From positions 36,418,318 through 36,482,317 of the forward strand of contig OY747716.1 of NCBI GenBank assembly GCA_963556495.2: a DNA stretch of 64,000 bases, given 5' to 3'. Source of the DNA: Valencia hispanica (taxonomy: Eukaryota > Chordata > Actinopteri > Cyprinodontiformes > Valenciidae). Below are positions 62,633-64,000 of the stretch, piece by piece (position 1 is the first letter of the stretch; every line of letters begins with the position of its first letter). The notes beneath the pieces were generated by a model. The model searched no databases, had not been told where the DNA came from, and saw only the letters and a program-made list of their open reading frames with translations. Both the position numbers and the translations under genes were made by a program.

Positions 62633-63052
62633 CAGTGGACCCCAATATTTGCTGGGGTTAGGGAGCACAATCGTCCTTGAATACTTGACACTTCCTCTAC
62701 AAATGCTACCAATCAAACTCCAAATACACCTTAATATTCATTAATACGCACCATTGAAATCGTCTTAGCACTATCGCAGAAGCTAACATCTATGGTCTTT
62801 CTTATTTCTGCTCTTCGGGGGTAGATCCAATCGGCGCCAAAGGCAATGAATGCCACTCCTGCATTGGCTGCTTTGAAAACAGCAGCTGTTAGCTTGTGAA
62901 GTAGCTTTGCGCCTGGGTATTTCAGCTTCCAAAGCTGCATTTTCTTTTGAATAGTTTAGATTTGCTCTATGGAAAAATCAGCAAATAATTTGGAGTCACA
63001 TTCCAACAGAAAAAAAAAATTATCCAAAAAAGCCGGGGGTCCACTCTACTGA
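62633..63052. mobile_element. Tigger/pogo-like MITE (CAGTGGACCCC ends)
   Basis: The left end cagtggaccccaatatttgc and the right end agccgggggtccactctact are related inverted repeats. The interior shares the ccaatcggcg word and order with the fragment at 20835. It is about 420 bases and non-coding. The ends are diverged and a TA duplication is not evident. Confidence 0.65.
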
Positions 63053-63233
63053 GTCCAGGTCTAATACTGCATTAAAGTTAATATTATGAATATATTTGAA
63101 ATCTCAGCAGCATTAAAGTGCAATAAAAGACACACTACATTAGTATTGTGAATATGTTCAACTGCCCTCATCAGTAACACTCTAGATGCTGTTGTCTTTA
63201 TTTTTCCTGACAGAAAGGGACTATATTATAGTA

Positions 63234-63339
63234 AAAACATGTCACCTATAACTTATAGGTGACATGTTTTATATATCATTTTATAGGTGAAAAAAATGTT
63301 AAAGCTATGCACTTTATAGGCTATATTGTGCATAGCTTT
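63234..63339. repeat. Two adjacent perfect hairpins
   Basis: The first is an 18-base perfect palindrome arm pair (aaaacatgtcacctataa at 63234-63251 and ttataggtgacatgtttt at 63253-63270) with a single central base. The second is aaagctatgcac (63301-63312) and gtgcatagcttt (63328-63339) around a 15-base loop. The word ttataggtg or tttatagg recurs between them. Confidence 0.9.
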
Positions 63340-64000
63340 TCCATTTGTTGTCATGTATGTCTCGACACATGAAGCTACAGTCTTTTGTAGACTTGTGTCT
63401 CGCTCCTGCTGATGATGTTTTCATGCAGACCAATTCACAGAATTGCTAGGCTAACGTTAGCATGTTTCCTCTCTAAATTTGATATGATTTGTTGATAATT
63501 TGGCTCATGGCATTATTCAACGTAGGTCCAATTAATTGTGTGCTCGCAGAACTGGAAGAAACTTTTCTGTTCACCTATTTAATGAACACTTTGATTATTA
63601 TCTGTCTTTTACCATTCAAATGCATTAAGAAACATGAGGGAACAAAATTAGATACTTCGGTCCAGCATCGTCTGGAATAAATAACCATGTTTTCAGTGTT
63701 GTGTATCAAGACAGAAAATGAGCAGAAAAGCAGCCAATGTCGAACTCAAAGAAATTAGGGGTAAGGGTGACATGTTCTCAAGACATTAAGCAAGAAAATC
63801 AATGAGCTTGCTGACAAATTATCAGAATCAGATGCCATATGTGTGAACAGGTTCACAACATTCAGAAATTGCTGCGTTACTTTGTGCAAACATAAGATAA
63901 ACACTTCTAAGCATGCAATACATAGAAATAAAATGGGGTAAACAGATTAATATGTACATGAGTACAGGTTAAGATCAGTGCAAAATCAGACGGGTGCAAA

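Noticed and set aside
1..64000. CRISPR array, bacterial operon, integrated virus
   Set aside because: No regularly spaced repeats, no bacterial gene organisation, and no viral structural or polymerase gene. All reverse transcriptase fragments are of LINE type.

Overview
This window is vertebrate, almost certainly teleost fish, genomic DNA. It holds the 3' half of one multi-exon gene and the 5' part of a second gene, both on the + strand, set in introns dense with fish-type Tc1/mariner, hAT, L2-like LINE and tRNA-derived SINE elements. I cannot name the species. Exons were assigned by translating the sequence, checking AG/GT borders and phase continuity, and comparing with recalled vertebrate NFX1 and SMARCD3 proteins; no database search was run.

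Positions 1-14150: nfx1. Sixteen exons (495-14000) join without a phase break into 592 residues. They carry the C-terminal part of the cysteine-rich NFX1 zinc-finger array, the R3H domain and the conserved acidic C-terminus ending IDYFDVQD, followed by an AATAAA at 14128. The promoter and N-terminus lie to the left of the window. The introns hold a long-inverted-repeat element, LINE tails, a Tc1 copy broken up by LINE fragments, a 1-kb pyrimidine tract and a nearly full-length Tc1 element with an inactivated transposase.

Positions 14150-16500: intergenic DNA, mostly L2-like LINE fragments in both orientations.

Positions 16500-64000: 5' part of smarcd3 (BAF60C, a SWI/SNF subunit). A promoter-like GC-rich block leads into a tiny first coding exon (M-E-R-K, 16934-16945). 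A second first exon (39100-39177) encodes the N-terminus known from mammalian SMARCD3 isoform 1. Both end in phase 0 and can splice to the common exon at 56750-56958, which carries a CAG/polyglutamine run. The remaining exons lie to the right of the window. The roughly 40-kb intron is a transposon landscape with several elements nested in each other: hAT-type elements inside an AGAGGTGGG-bounded element; a TTAA-flanked MITE inside a TAA-flanked Harbinger-like MITE; a SINE inside a Tc1 element; and a TTAA-flanked element carrying a THAP-like exon inside an L2 LINE.

The most unusual stretch is an abrupt 2.5-kb GC-rich island (about 47.8-50.3 kb) with a 325-codon open frame that matches no family I recognise. 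The window also has several perfect hairpins and a possible hammerhead-like core inside an inverted repeat. I see no operon, CRISPR, bacterial or viral gene content.
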